Assembly (NCBI GenBank): GCA_005798925.1
Contig: SYID01000143.1
Coordinates: forward strand, 1 to 6,396
DNA from: Verrucomicrobiota bacterium
GTDB taxonomy: Bacteria > Verrucomicrobiota > Verrucomicrobiia > Opitutales > UBA953
Direction of reading: 5' to 3'
DNA: 6,396 nt
The stretch's first letter is position 1. The number at the start of each line of letters is the position of its first letter. Both the position numbers and the translations under genes were made by a program. This document shows positions 1 to 6,363 of this stretch, in pieces. Below the pieces are notes generated by a model. It was not told where the DNA came from. It saw only the letters and a list, made by a program, of their open reading frames with translations, and searched no databases.

Positions 1-157
1 GCTGCCCAAAGCCGGCCAGCATTGCGCCCGCCAGCAGCAGGCCGGGCAATCCCAGCCGCGTTGCAAAATCCAGCAGCCAGTTGTGGGCATGCGAAAGGTT
101 GGGCTCCTGCCACGCAGCTGGTGCAATGTACCTGCCGCGATAAGCGTAAAGGAAGCT
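1..157 (-). CDS. Fragment of an O-antigen ligase/polymerase-like membrane protein (partial at both ends)
   Basis: Read on the minus strand with codons starting at 157, this stretch gives 52 uninterrupted residues running off the window edge. They begin SFLYAYRGRY, pass through WQEPNLSHAHNWLLD and continue into a hydrophobic helix, LGLPGLLLAGAMLAGFG. The pattern of a Tyr/Arg-rich approach, an HxHN motif, then LxxxxxLGLPGLL and a membrane helix is typical of the large periplasmic loop and following helix of Wzy/WaaL-type O-antigen ligases and polymerases, which join or polymerise lipid-linked surface glycans in the inner membrane. The frame differs from gspE just upstream. Codon use also differs: 15 of 52 codons end in A or T, against 3 of the last 52 codons of intact gspE. 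No start is visible, because the fragment begins at the AAGCTT junction. The family call rests on motif recognition alone. Some motifs recall Chloroflexota members, but I cannot verify that. Confidence 0.55.
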
Positions 158-159
158 TC
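153..159. other. Junction between two unrelated coding sequences at a HindIII hexamer
   Basis: The hexamer AAGCTT lies at 153-158. On its right side the minus strand encodes an intact GspE ATPase up to RQDPE, whose last codon GAA is at 159-157. On its left side the GspE frame turns into non-homologous sequence (ASFTLIAAG and on), while another frame begins an O-antigen ligase-like segment. GspE proteins normally continue from this point directly into the Walker B region (a GEIRD-type motif), which is absent. The coincidence of the break with a common cloning site is seen directly. Whether it reflects a chimeric clone, a misassembly or a natural recombination is inference. Confidence 0.65.
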
Positions 160-1284
160 GGGATCCTGGCGGAGCGTGCTGCGGAGCGCGCCGGCGAAGG
201 TGAGGCCGATCTCGGCGCGGGTCTGCACCTGGTTGGCGCCGGGCACCTCGTACTCGATCGGGTCTTCGATCGTCACGATGCGGATGTCGGGGGAGTTGAT
301 CGCCTGGAGGAAGGCGTTGAGCGTGGTGGACTTGCCGGAGCCCGTCGGGCCCGTGACGAGGATGATCCCGTGCGGGTAGTCGAGGACCTTGCGGACGGCG
401 GCCTGCTCCTCGGCGTTCATCCCGATGCGGTCCATGTTGTAGGCCTCCTTGCGCTGGTTAAGCAGGCGGAGCGAGACCGACTCCGCGTAGATCGTCGGGA
501 TCGTGGACACGCGGATATCGAGGACGTTCTTGCCGTCGCGGAAGTTGATGCGGCCGTCCTGCGGGAGGCGGCGCTCCGAGATGTTGAGGCGGGCCATGAT
601 CTTCAGGCGCGAGATGATCGCGTCCTGGAAGCGGGCGAGGTTGTCGGGCAGCGGGATCGGGATGAGGATCCCGTCGACGCGGTAGCGGATGCGCAGGTTG
701 GTCTCCTGCGGCTCGAAGTGCACGTCGGTCGCGCCTTCGGCGACGGCCTGCGTGAGGACCTCGGTCACGAAGCGGACGACCGCGGCGTCCTGGTCGGCCT
801 CGACGTCGGAGACCGCGTCGGCGGCGGGGAGGTCGTCGCCTTCGTCCTCGAGGCTGCCGGAGCCCACGCCGTAGTTCTCGTTGATGAGGGCGGCGACGCG
901 TTCGGGCGGGGCGAGGAACCAGAGGGGCCGGCGGGGCGAGAAGGTCGCGATCCAATCGGTCGTGTCGGCGTCGGGCGGAAGGGAGGTCACCAGGCGGAGG
1001 CGGCCTTCCTCGCCGGGGCGGAGGGTGGGCACGACCTGGGCTTCGGAGGCGATGCGGGCCGGGAGGATCTTCATCCCTTCCGGATCGATGGCGGGCTCCT
1101 CGAGCACCTCGAGGCCGGTGAGGCGGGAGAGCTCGGCGAGGAGCGCGGCCTCGTCGAGGCCGAGGGTCTGGGCGAGGAACTTGAAGCGGGCCTCGCGCGG
1201 GGTCTCCGCGAACGTGGCGCGGGCCTCGTCGCTCAGGCGCTCGGCGAGGGCCGAGGGCAGTCCGTGCCGGTCGACGGTGAGCAT
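157..1284 (-). CDS. gspE: GspE/PilB-family type II secretion or type IV pilus assembly ATPase, truncated after residue 376
   Basis: This is the cytoplasmic hexameric ATPase that powers pseudopilus or pilus assembly beneath a secretin. ATG at 1284 starts MLTVDRHGLP, one base after the gspD stop codon, so translation is probably coupled. Residues about 9-140 form the N-terminal regulatory domain (type II secretion N1E-like). The ATPase core follows: ATDVHFEP (185-192), RYRVDG (200-205), RRLPQDGRI (238-246), Walker A GPTGSGKSTT (312-321), the Asp box IVTIEDPIEY (336-345) and LRQDPE (371-376). Past residue 376 the expected Walker B (GEIRD-like), His box and C-terminal region, including any four-cysteine zinc motif, are missing. 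The reading frame stays open to the window edge but encodes unrelated residues. Family members are usually about 500-600 residues, so roughly a third is lost. If the junction is an artefact, the real gene is probably complete. GspE and PilB cannot be firmly separated here. Confidence 0.88.
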
Positions 1285-1285
1285 G

Positions 1286-3457
1286 TCACTTCTGGGCCGG
1301 GGCGGCGGGGGCCTTGCCGGGGACGTTGTCGAGGACCTTCTTGGCCTCCGGACCGAGGGCGCTGGCGGTGGCGCGGCTGATGGCGTCGAGGTTGTCGACG
1401 GCGGAGCCGTTGAGCACGTAGGGGCGGAGGAAGATGATGAGTTCCTGCTTCTCCTCGAGGACGGTGGAGGAGCCGAAGAGGTCGCCGAGGAACGGGATGG
1501 GGCCGAGGCGGGAGGTCGACTTCGTCGAGACGGTGCGCTGGAGGCCGCCGAGGACGACGATCTCGCCGCTCATCGCGCTCACGAAGGAGTCGGTCGTGCG
1601 GCGGCCGATGATCGGCTGGTCGTTGCCGTCGAGGATGGTGGTGCCGAGGATGTCCTCGACCGACTGGGAGACCTGGAGCTGGACCGCGCCGTCCTTGCCG
1701 ATGAGGGGCAGGACCTTGAGCTGGATGCCGATGTCGCGCTGCGAGACCGTGGAGGTGATCTGGCCGGTCTGGGCGGCGATGGTGGAGCCCGTGATGACCG
1801 GGCGGGATTCGCCGACGAAGATCGTGGCCTCCTTGTTGTGGGTCGTCGTCACGGCGGGCACCGAGAGCACCTTCAGGTCGCCCTTGCGCGGCGTGGTGTT
1901 GAGGCCGATGGTCGCGCTGAGGTTGCTGTTGGGCGCGAGGGTGCCCTGGGAGGCGTTGATCTGGGTGTTGTTGGGGGCCAACGTGGTGTTGGTCGTGGCC
2001 GGCACGCCGTTGACGTTGAAGCCGCCGCCGGTGCCGCCGATGCCGACGAGCTTGCCGTTGCTGACGGTGAGGCCGAGGGTGTTGAAGCCGTTGGTCTCGT
2101 TGTCGGAGAGCTTCACCTCGACGATGACGACCTCGATGCGGACCTGCGGCAGGACGATGTCGACCTTCTCGACGAGCTCGTGGAGGAGGCGCAGGTCGTC
2201 GTTGGTGCCCGAGACCACGATGGAATTGCTGCGGATGTCGGGCAGCACCGTGAGGTTGCTGCTGAACTCATCGGCGCCGTACTGCGAGGACCCGGCGGCG
2301 GCGGACGCGGCGGCGGCGGCCGCGCTGGAAGAGGAGGTCGGGGCGGGCGTGGTCGTCCGGTTGAGGGTCGTGTTGCCGCGGGCCGAGTTGCCGGCGCGGG
2401 CGGCGGCGGTGGTCTGCCCCGTGACGAGCGAGGTCACCAGCGTGGCGACCTGCTGCGCGTCGGCGTGGCGGAGGAAGATGACGTCGGTCTTCGTGTTGGG
2501 GTTGGACTTCTGGTCGAGCGTGTCGATCAGCTTGTCGAAGAAGTCATGCTGGTCGGCCGAGCCCATCAGCAGCACGCGGTTGGTGCGTTCGTCGGCGAGG
2601 AAGGTCGTGCCGGTGCTGAGGCGGAAGGGCGCGCCGCCGGAGACGGTGGCGGGGGAGCGCAGCATGGCCGTGAGCTTGGCGACGAGGTCGGTCGCCATGG
2701 CGTTCTTGAGCGAGTAGCTCTTGGTCACCACCAGGTCGAGCTGGGGCTTGTCGATCTGCGCGGTGAGCGTCTCGATCTTCTGGAGGTTGCTGATCGAGTC
2801 GGTGATCAGCAGCGCGTTGTTGCGGCCGAAGTAGACGGGCGGCGAGGCGAGCGTGGTGTTGAGGCTCGAGGCGATCTGGGCCACGAGCTCCTGCGCGTTG
2901 GCGTGCTTGAGGGTGAAGATCTTGGAGGCGATGCGGCCGCTCGGCGGGAGGGCGAGCACCGAGCCCGTGATGAGCTGGGGCGACTCGGCCTTGGCGACGA
3001 GGTTAGGGACGACCTTGAGGAACTTGTCGCCCTGCTGGATCACGGCGATGCCGTTGAGGTTGAGGAGGGTCTCGAGGGCGAGGAGCGCTTCGTCGCGGGT
3101 GATCGAAGCCGGCAGGGACAGGGTATAGGCGCTGGCCGGGAGAGCCTGAGGGCGGAGGATGGACTTGCCCGTCCAGCGCTGCATGAGGTCGAGCACCTGG
3201 GCGATGGTCTCATCGCGCAAGATGACCGGGCCGATCTGATCGGAGCCGCTGAGTCCGGGGAGCGGGACCGCGGCGGCGACGCCGGGGACGACGGCGGCCG
3301 GGGCCGGGGCGGCGGGCGCGGTCTGGGCCGGGCCGGAAACCGGCGCCCAAGAAGCGGCGGCCAGCAGGCAGAAAAGGGGCAGAGCGGCCCGCCGTTCACG
3401 AAGGGTCAGATAAGGGCTAATCACTGGGATAAGAGGGTACCTGAAGGATAACACCAT
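1286..3457 (-). CDS. gspD: GspD/PilQ-family outer-membrane secretin
   Basis: The product is a 723-residue secretin, the multimeric outer-membrane channel of type II secretion and related systems. The N-terminus has Arg residues (20-23) before a hydrophobic run (about 24-38) and an Ala/Pro linker, consistent with a Sec signal peptide. I see no lipobox. Small periplasmic domains follow: N0 at about 75-150 (starting GPVILRDETIAQVLDLM), N1 at about 176-237 (FTLKHANAQE), N2 at about 242-315 (LADERTNRVLLMGS), and N3 at about 322-432, interrupted by a Thr/Ser/Ala-rich insert (350-390). The secretin domain at about 435-685 carries VLSVPAVTTTHNKEATIFVG (530-549), VGESRP (548-553) and near the end GPIPFLGDLFG (652-662) with KQELIIFLRPYVL (670-682). 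Only a short tail of about 40 residues follows, so there is no obvious extended pilotin-binding S-domain. The ATG at 3457 has no clear ribosome binding site. GTG codons lie at codons 2 and 12, so the true start could be slightly downstream. gspE follows after one base. Confidence 0.93.
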   Translation of the reverse strand: MVLSFRYPLIPVISPYLTLRERRAALPLFCLLAAASWAPVSGPAQTAPAAPAPAAVVPGVAAAVPLPGLSGSDQIGPVILRDETIAQVLDLMQRWTGKSILRPQALPASAYTLSLPASITRDEALLALETLLNLNGIAVIQQGDKFLKVVPNLVAKAESPQLITGSVLALPPSGRIASKIFTLKHANAQELVAQIASSLNTTLASPPVYFGRNNALLITDSISNLQKIETLTAQIDKPQLDLVVTKSYSLKNAMATDLVAKLTAMLRSPATVSGGAPFRLSTGTTFLADERTNRVLLMGSADQHDFFDKLIDTLDQKSNPNTKTDVIFLRHADAQQVATLVTSLVTGQTTAAARAGNSARGNTTLNRTTTPAPTSSSSAAAAAASAAAGSSQYGADEFSSNLTVLPDIRSNSIVVSGTNDDLRLLHELVEKVDIVLPQVRIEVVIVEVKLSDNETNGFNTLGLTVSNGKLVGIGGTGGGFNVNGVPATTNTTLAPNNTQINASQGTLAPNSNLSATIGLNTTPRKGDLKVLSVPAVTTTHNKEATIFVGESRPVITGSTIAAQTGQITSTVSQRDIGIQLKVLPLIGKDGAVQLQVSQSVEDILGTTILDGNDQPIIGRRTTDSFVSAMSGEIVVLGGLQRTVSTKSTSRLGPIPFLGDLFGSSTVLEEKQELIIFLRPYVLNGSAVDNLDAISRATASALGPEAKKVLDNVPGKAPAAPAQK
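2291..2335 (-). repeat. GCC/GCG low-complexity tract encoding a Ser/Ala linker in the secretin
   Basis: On the plus strand this stretch is largely a run of GGC/GCG-type triplets. In the gspD frame it encodes four serines followed by an alanine-rich run (residues 375-389). It sits inside the N3 domain, in the flexible loop that points into the secretin lumen in known structures. Triplet repeats of this sort can change length by slippage without breaking the frame. Confidence 0.6.
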
Positions 3458-3523
3458 ACGCTGAGAATAGTTCGACGAAAAATCGGTTTAATTGAGGTCA
3501 AATCAGGGGTGGACGTCGAAAAG

Positions 3524-3552
3524 ACCCTAGCCACGCCGGCGTGCTTAGTGAA
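3524..3552 (-). promoter_or_regulatory. Possible sigma70-type promoter for gspD-gspE
   Basis: On the minus strand TTCACT (3552-3547) and TAGGGT (3529-3524) are separated by exactly 17 bases. They match the -35 and -10 consensus at four and three positions respectively. Transcription would begin near 3516, giving a leader of about 60 bases before the gspD ATG. A perfect palindrome (3532-3543) fills most of the spacer, which is a typical repressor or activator position. The match is modest and no other evidence supports it. Confidence 0.3.
3532..3543. promoter_or_regulatory. Perfect 12-bp palindrome CACGCCGGCGTG in the divergent intergenic region
   Basis: CACGCCGGCGTG equals its own reverse complement. 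It lies between the divergently transcribed gspD and the unknown gene at 3613, inside the spacer of the candidate gspD promoter. Its position fits an operator for a dimeric regulator. In DNA this rich in G and C such a palindrome can also occur by chance, and I do not recognise a specific regulator motif. Confidence 0.35.
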
Positions 3553-3563
3553 CATTATTTCAC
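3548..3563. promoter_or_regulatory. Inverted repeat GTGAA-N6-TTCAC
   Basis: The two five-base arms (3548-3552 and 3559-3563) are perfect inverted copies around an AT-rich centre, cattat. The dyad begins five bases beyond the 12-bp palindrome, and its left arm overlaps the candidate gspD -35 box. The region from about 3545 to 3600 is visibly richer in A and T than the genes around it, as expected of a promoter region serving one or both divergent genes. A plus-strand promoter could be TTGCCT (3571-3576), an 18-base spacer, then TTAAAC (3595-3600), but it would leave almost no leader before the ATG at 3613. Confidence 0.3.
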
Positions 3564-3612
3564 CTTTTCCTTGCCTAGTCGGTCTTTATCCCCATTAAAC
3601 CCTGCATCTGCG

Positions 3613-4152
3613 ATGCGCGAAGATATCCCCGAATGGCTGGGCAAACCGCCGCTCCGCGGCACCGACCAGTGGGAGGCCTGGTTGGCCAAGTGGCGACGTT
3701 ACGCGAAGCTCGAGCTGAAAGACGCCGCGGCCGACGACCCGGACTACGACTTCGGGCTGCTGACCATGGAGGAGCGCTGGCGGGTGGCGCTCGGCCTGAA
3801 GGTCCAGGAGCAGATCCTGGCCGGGCGGGAAGGCGCGCCGGCGCCGGCGTCCTTGATGGCCGGCCGTAAAGTCGGCGACCTCGACCACGCCGGGGTCGTC
3901 GCCTGGCAGGTCGGGCGGTCGTTCCGGCAGCCCATACCCGACGAGGGGTTCACGCAGGCGCTGGAGTGGAGCAACGCCCGGGAGAATCCCCGGCGCCGAC
4001 GGATCTCGCACGGCATCCGTTACGGCTTCATCGCTGGCCTAGGCGCCGAGCCCGCCTCACCCGCCTGGTCTTCCCCCGATTACGTCGCGGCTTACGAGGC
4101 GGCCTGGGAGCAAGGCAACGCCCTCGCCATCGAAAGCGACCCGAGGGGATAG
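3613..4152 (+). CDS. Hypothetical protein of 179 residues, family not recognised
   Basis: I chose ATG at 3613 (MREDIPEWLG). The frame is open back to a GTG at 3541, but those extra 24 codons lie in the AT-rich promoter-like stretch and read as Ser/Leu/Pro-rich noise, whereas the sequence after 3613 shows the strong G/C third-position bias of a real gene. The product is soluble-looking: no signal peptide, no membrane helix and no cysteine. It is rich in Trp (EWLG, DQWEAWLAKWRRY, EERWRVALG, EWSNAREN, AAWEQGN), acidic in the first half, with a basic RRRRISHGIRYGF stretch at about 133-145. The C-terminus (YVAAYEAAWEQGNALA) looks like an amphipathic helix. No domain is recognised and no function is assigned. 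The gene is divergent from gspD and 50 bp upstream of rmuC on the same strand, so it could share a transcript with rmuC. No clear ribosome binding site is seen. Confidence 0.75.
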   Translation: MREDIPEWLGKPPLRGTDQWEAWLAKWRRYAKLELKDAAADDPDYDFGLLTMEERWRVALGLKVQEQILAGREGAPAPASLMAGRKVGDLDHAGVVAWQVGRSFRQPIPDEGFTQALEWSNARENPRRRRISHGIRYGFIAGLGAEPASPAWSSPDYVAAYEAAWEQGNALAIESDPRG

Positions 4153-4202
4153 TTGCGGAAAGCGCCGTGGCGGGCAGAGTGTCGCTCTTAACATAATCAC
4201 AG

Positions 4203-5543
4203 ATGGATTACATCGTCCCCACCCTGCTGGGCCTCGCGCTCGGCTATGCCGGCTACCTGCTTGGTCGCCGCAGCCAACCCCAGCAATCCGCCGACCTCGC
4301 CTTGCAGCAGGAGCTCACCGGCGCCAAGGCCTTGCTGACCGCGGCGGAGAGCCGCCGCACCCAGGACACGGCGGCGCTGCAAGCCGAACGCGACAACGCG
4401 CTGGCGCGCGCCAACGCCGCGGAGGCCGGGCTGGCCCGCGCCGAGGAGGCCAAGGCCGCGGCGCAGCGCAGCCTGGAGGAGACCAAGCAGTCCTTCGGCG
4501 AGCTCGAGAAGCGGATGCGCGAAGCCTTCGCCAGCGCCGCGCAAAGCCAGCTGACGCAGAGCCGCGAACAGTTCATCGGCATGGCCGAGCAGAAGTTCGC
4601 CCCATTCAAGAGCCAGCTCGAAGAGCTGACCCGCACCAACAACGAGCTCAAAGGCTCGCTCAAGACCAGCAATGAGCGCTCGGAGAAGGTCGCCGAAGAA
4701 GCACGTAAGCTGGCCGCGGCCATGACCTCGACGAACAAGCAGGGCAGCTGGGGCGAACTGCAGCTCTCCCGCGTCGCCGAACTGACGGGCATGCTGGAGC
4801 ACGTCGACTTCGAGACGCAGAACTCCACAGCGGCCGAACAAGGCAACCTGCGGCCCGACATGGTCATCTCCCTGCCCGGCGGACGGAAGATCGTCGTCGA
4901 CGCCAAGGCTCCGACCAAGTCCTACATCGAAGCCAGCCAAGCGACCAGCGAGGCCGAACGCACGCGCCTGCTGGAAGATTTCGCGGCGAAGCTCGCCGAC
5001 CACGCCAAGAAGCTCGGCGGAAAGGAATACTGGAACCAGTACAAGCCGTCGCCGGAGTTCGTGGTGCTTTTCCTGCCGAGCGAAGCCCTGTTCAGCACCG
5101 CGCTCCAGGTCGACCCGCTCCTGATCGAGAACGCCTGGGGCCAGAAGGTCGTCATCGCGACCCCCACCACCCTCCTCTCCGTCCTGCGCACCATCGCCCA
5201 CTCGTGGGACCGCGTCGAAGTCGAGCAGCGCGCGGAGAAGGTCATCGAACTGGCGGAAAAGCTGCACGACGGCGTGCGCATCGCCAGCGACCATTTCGCC
5301 GACGCCGGCGGCAGCCTCAACAAGGCGGTGCGAGAGTATAACCAGACGCTCGAGACGCTCCGTTCGCGTGTCTACAACAACGCCGAGAAGCTGATCACCG
5401 AAGGCGAGAAGATGAAGGCCGAACGTCAGCTGGCGGACGGGACGACCATCGACATCCAGGCCCACGAGGCCTTGCCCGAGGTGAGGCGTCCCCGCAAAGG
5501 AGCCAAGGAACTGCCGGGCGACGAAGCCGCCCCGCCGGCCTGA
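4203..5543 (+). CDS. rmuC: DNA recombination protein RmuC
   Basis: RmuC family proteins limit inversions and other rearrangements between short inverted repeats, presumably by processing DNA. The family carries a nuclease-like fold. The 446-residue product begins with one membrane helix (IVPTLLGLALGYAGYLL, 4-20) followed by Arg-Arg, placing the rest in the cytoplasm. A long Ala/Glu/Arg-rich coiled coil follows (about 28-175). The conserved RmuC domain runs from about 180 to 400: GSWGELQL (181-188), LRPDMVISLPGG (216-227), IVVDAKAP (230-237), YWNQYKPSPEFVVLFLPSEA (276-295) and NAWGQKVVIATPTTLL (310-325). The acidic residues and lysine in GEL, PDM and VDAK are the likely active-site set, by analogy with PD-(D/E)XK enzymes. 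Length and architecture are normal for the family. The tail from about 415 is Pro/Arg/Lys/Glu-rich and probably disordered. ATG at 4203 is chosen because it directly precedes the membrane helix, though no Shine-Dalgarno sequence is visible. Confidence 0.95.
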   Translation: MDYIVPTLLGLALGYAGYLLGRRSQPQQSADLALQQELTGAKALLTAAESRRTQDTAALQAERDNALARANAAEAGLARAEEAKAAAQRSLEETKQSFGELEKRMREAFASAAQSQLTQSREQFIGMAEQKFAPFKSQLEELTRTNNELKGSLKTSNERSEKVAEEARKLAAAMTSTNKQGSWGELQLSRVAELTGMLEHVDFETQNSTAAEQGNLRPDMVISLPGGRKIVVDAKAPTKSYIEASQATSEAERTRLLEDFAAKLADHAKKLGGKEYWNQYKPSPEFVVLFLPSEALFSTALQVDPLLIENAWGQKVVIATPTTLLSVLRTIAHSWDRVEVEQRAEKVIELAEKLHDGVRIASDHFADAGGSLNKAVREYNQTLETLRSRVYNNAEKLITEGEKMKAERQLADGTTIDIQAHEALPEVRRPRKGAKELPGDEAAPPA

Positions 5544-5559
5544 GCGTCACAAGTCCTGC

Positions 5560-5635
5560 TGGTGGAGCCGATGAGGTTCGAACTCACGGCCTCGTCATTG
5601 CGAACGACGCGCTCTACCAACTGAGCTACGGCCCC
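5560..5635 (-). tRNA. tRNA-Ala, anticodon CGC
   Basis: The minus strand folds into a complete 76-base tRNA. The acceptor stem pairs GGGGCCG with CGGCTCC and includes the G3-U70 wobble that marks alanine tRNAs. The D arm is GCTC-AGTTGGTA-GAGC and the anticodon stem is CGTCG/TGACG around loop TTCGCAA. The five-base variable loop is AGGCC, and the T arm is GTGAG-TTCGAAC-CTCAT. The discriminator is A and the CCA end is encoded (5562-5560). The anticodon CGC at 5602-5600 reads GCG, a codon expected to be common in this G/C-rich genome. It is convergent with rmuC, whose stop codon ends 16 bp from the tRNA 3' end. Confidence 0.96.
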
Positions 5636-5651
5636 AAACAGCAGGAAGTTA

Positions 5652-5680
5652 AGGCAAGCCAGCCGAAGCGGGGCGGTCAA
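5652..5680 (-). promoter_or_regulatory. Possible promoter of the tRNA-Ala gene
   Basis: On the minus strand TTGACC (5680-5675) matches the -35 consensus at five of six positions. A 17-base spacer then leads to TTGCCT (5657-5652) in the -10 place. That hexamer is a poor match (first and last T only). The spacing to the tRNA 5' end (16 bases) is right for a short leader, as is usual for tRNA genes. The rest of 5636-5745 shows no gene. Confidence 0.3.
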
Positions 5681-5745
5681 GGTTTAGATGCCTGTCGCCT
5701 TGCTTCGGACCGGCGGACGCCTAACCTGAGCGGTCCGAAATCACC

Positions 5746-6363
5746 ATGCGCGCAGCCAAAGAAACCGTCGTCGCCATCGAATACACCCTGAAAGACGACC
5801 AGGGCAACATCATCGACGCCTCCGGCGACCGGGGTCCGATGGAATACCTGCACGGCGCGCAGAACATCATCCCGGGCCTCGAGCAGGGCATCGAAGGCCT
5901 CGCCGCCGGCGACGCCAAGAGCGTGCTCGTCCCGCCGCAGCTCGGCTACGGCGAATACAGCGAAAAGCTGGTCCAGCAGGTGCCGCTGACCGCGTTCGGG
6001 GCCAACACCCCGCAGGTCGGCATGCGTTTCCACGCCGAGACCAACCTCGGCATGCGCGTGCTCACCATCAAGAAGATCGAGGGCGAGGAAGTCACCCTCG
6101 ACGGCAACCACGAGCTCGCCGGCAAGACCCTCCATTTCGACATCAAGGTCGTCTCCGTGCGCGCCGCCGAACTCACCGAGCTCTCCCACGGCCATCCGCA
6201 CCAAGCGGGCGGCTGCTGTGGTGGCGGCGGGTGCGGCTCCGCCGAAGGCTCCGAAGGCGGCTGCTGCTCCACGGAAGGCTCCGCGGGCGGTTGCTGCTCG
6301 ACCGAAGAACCGGCCGCCCAGAAGCAAGGTGGCTGCGGCTCCGGCGGCTGCGGTTGCTCGTAA
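5746..6363 (+). CDS. slyD: SlyD-type FKBP peptidyl-prolyl cis-trans isomerase with a cysteine-rich metal-binding tail
   Basis: SlyD is a cytoplasmic prolyl isomerase and chaperone, and in enterobacteria it also supplies nickel for hydrogenase maturation. The 205-residue product follows the family throughout. The FKBP half begins VVAIEYTLKDDQGNIID (8-24), with PMEYLHGAQNIIPGLEQGIE (31-50). The inserted IF chaperone domain spans about 67-125 (LGYGEYSEKLVQQVP, then VGMRFHAETN). The FKBP fold closes with DGNHELAGKTLHFDIKVVSV (119-138) and the hallmark ELSHGHPH (145-152). E. coli SlyD has a mainly His-rich tail; this one is Gly/Ser/Glu-rich with ten cysteines at 157, 158, 163, 173, 174, 183, 184, 197, 202 and 204. 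It probably binds soft metals such as Ni, Zn or Cu, but the metal is inferred. ATG at 5746 fits the start of the FKBP fold, with only a weak purine-rich stretch upstream. It stands alone here, divergent from the tRNA. No terminator hairpin is evident in the 33 bases after the stop. Confidence 0.95.
   Translation: MRAAKETVVAIEYTLKDDQGNIIDASGDRGPMEYLHGAQNIIPGLEQGIEGLAAGDAKSVLVPPQLGYGEYSEKLVQQVPLTAFGANTPQVGMRFHAETNLGMRVLTIKKIEGEEVTLDGNHELAGKTLHFDIKVVSVRAAELTELSHGHPHQAGGCCGGGGCGSAEGSEGGCCSTEGSAGGCCSTEEPAAQKQGGCGSGGCGCS
6250..6309 (+). repeat. Tandem 30-bp coding repeat in the slyD tail
   Basis: Two adjacent 30-base units (6250-6279 and 6280-6309) encode SEGGCCSTEG and SAGGCCSTEE, identical at eight of ten residues. 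The DNA is less alike, differing at synonymous sites (for example tccacg against tcgacc), so the duplication is old or held by selection on the protein. A related AGGCC occurs just before, at residues 154-158. Confidence 0.8.

Noticed and set aside
22..1380. A 452-codon plus-strand open frame across gspE and the junction
   Set aside because: It is antisense to GspE with its clear Walker A and flanking motifs, has low-complexity composition, and crosses the break without any protein similarity.
1434..2717. A 427-codon plus-strand open frame opposite gspD
   Set aside because: It is a second antisense frame over the same secretin, rich in Ser, Arg and Thr, with no motif.
881..3451. An 856-codon open frame on the plus strand opposite gspD and gspE
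   Set aside because: It lies antisense to well-conserved secretin and ATPase genes. The protein is an Arg/Gly/Asp/Val-rich composition artefact of high-GC coding DNA with no recognisable motif.
3541..3612. Upstream GTG start that would extend the unknown protein by 24 residues
   Set aside because: The extension overlaps AT-rich promoter-like sequence and the dyads, and lacks the third-position G/C bias that begins after the ATG at 3613.
4197..5465. A 422-codon minus-strand open frame opposite rmuC
   Set aside because: It is a mirror of the RmuC coding bias with low-complexity Gly/Leu/Arg sequence. RmuC motifs on the plus strand are unambiguous.
5644..5680. Possible hairpin terminator between the tRNA and slyD
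   Set aside because: The GC-rich stretch does not form a stable stem followed by a T run on either strand.
5677..6327. A 216-codon minus-strand open frame opposite slyD
   Set aside because: The plus strand encodes a full-length SlyD homologue. The antisense frame has no motif.
6200..6360. Repeats in the slyD tail considered as a CRISPR or other repeat array
   Set aside because: The repetition follows codons (Gly, Cys, Ser, Glu) within an open frame, and there are no unique spacers of constant length.
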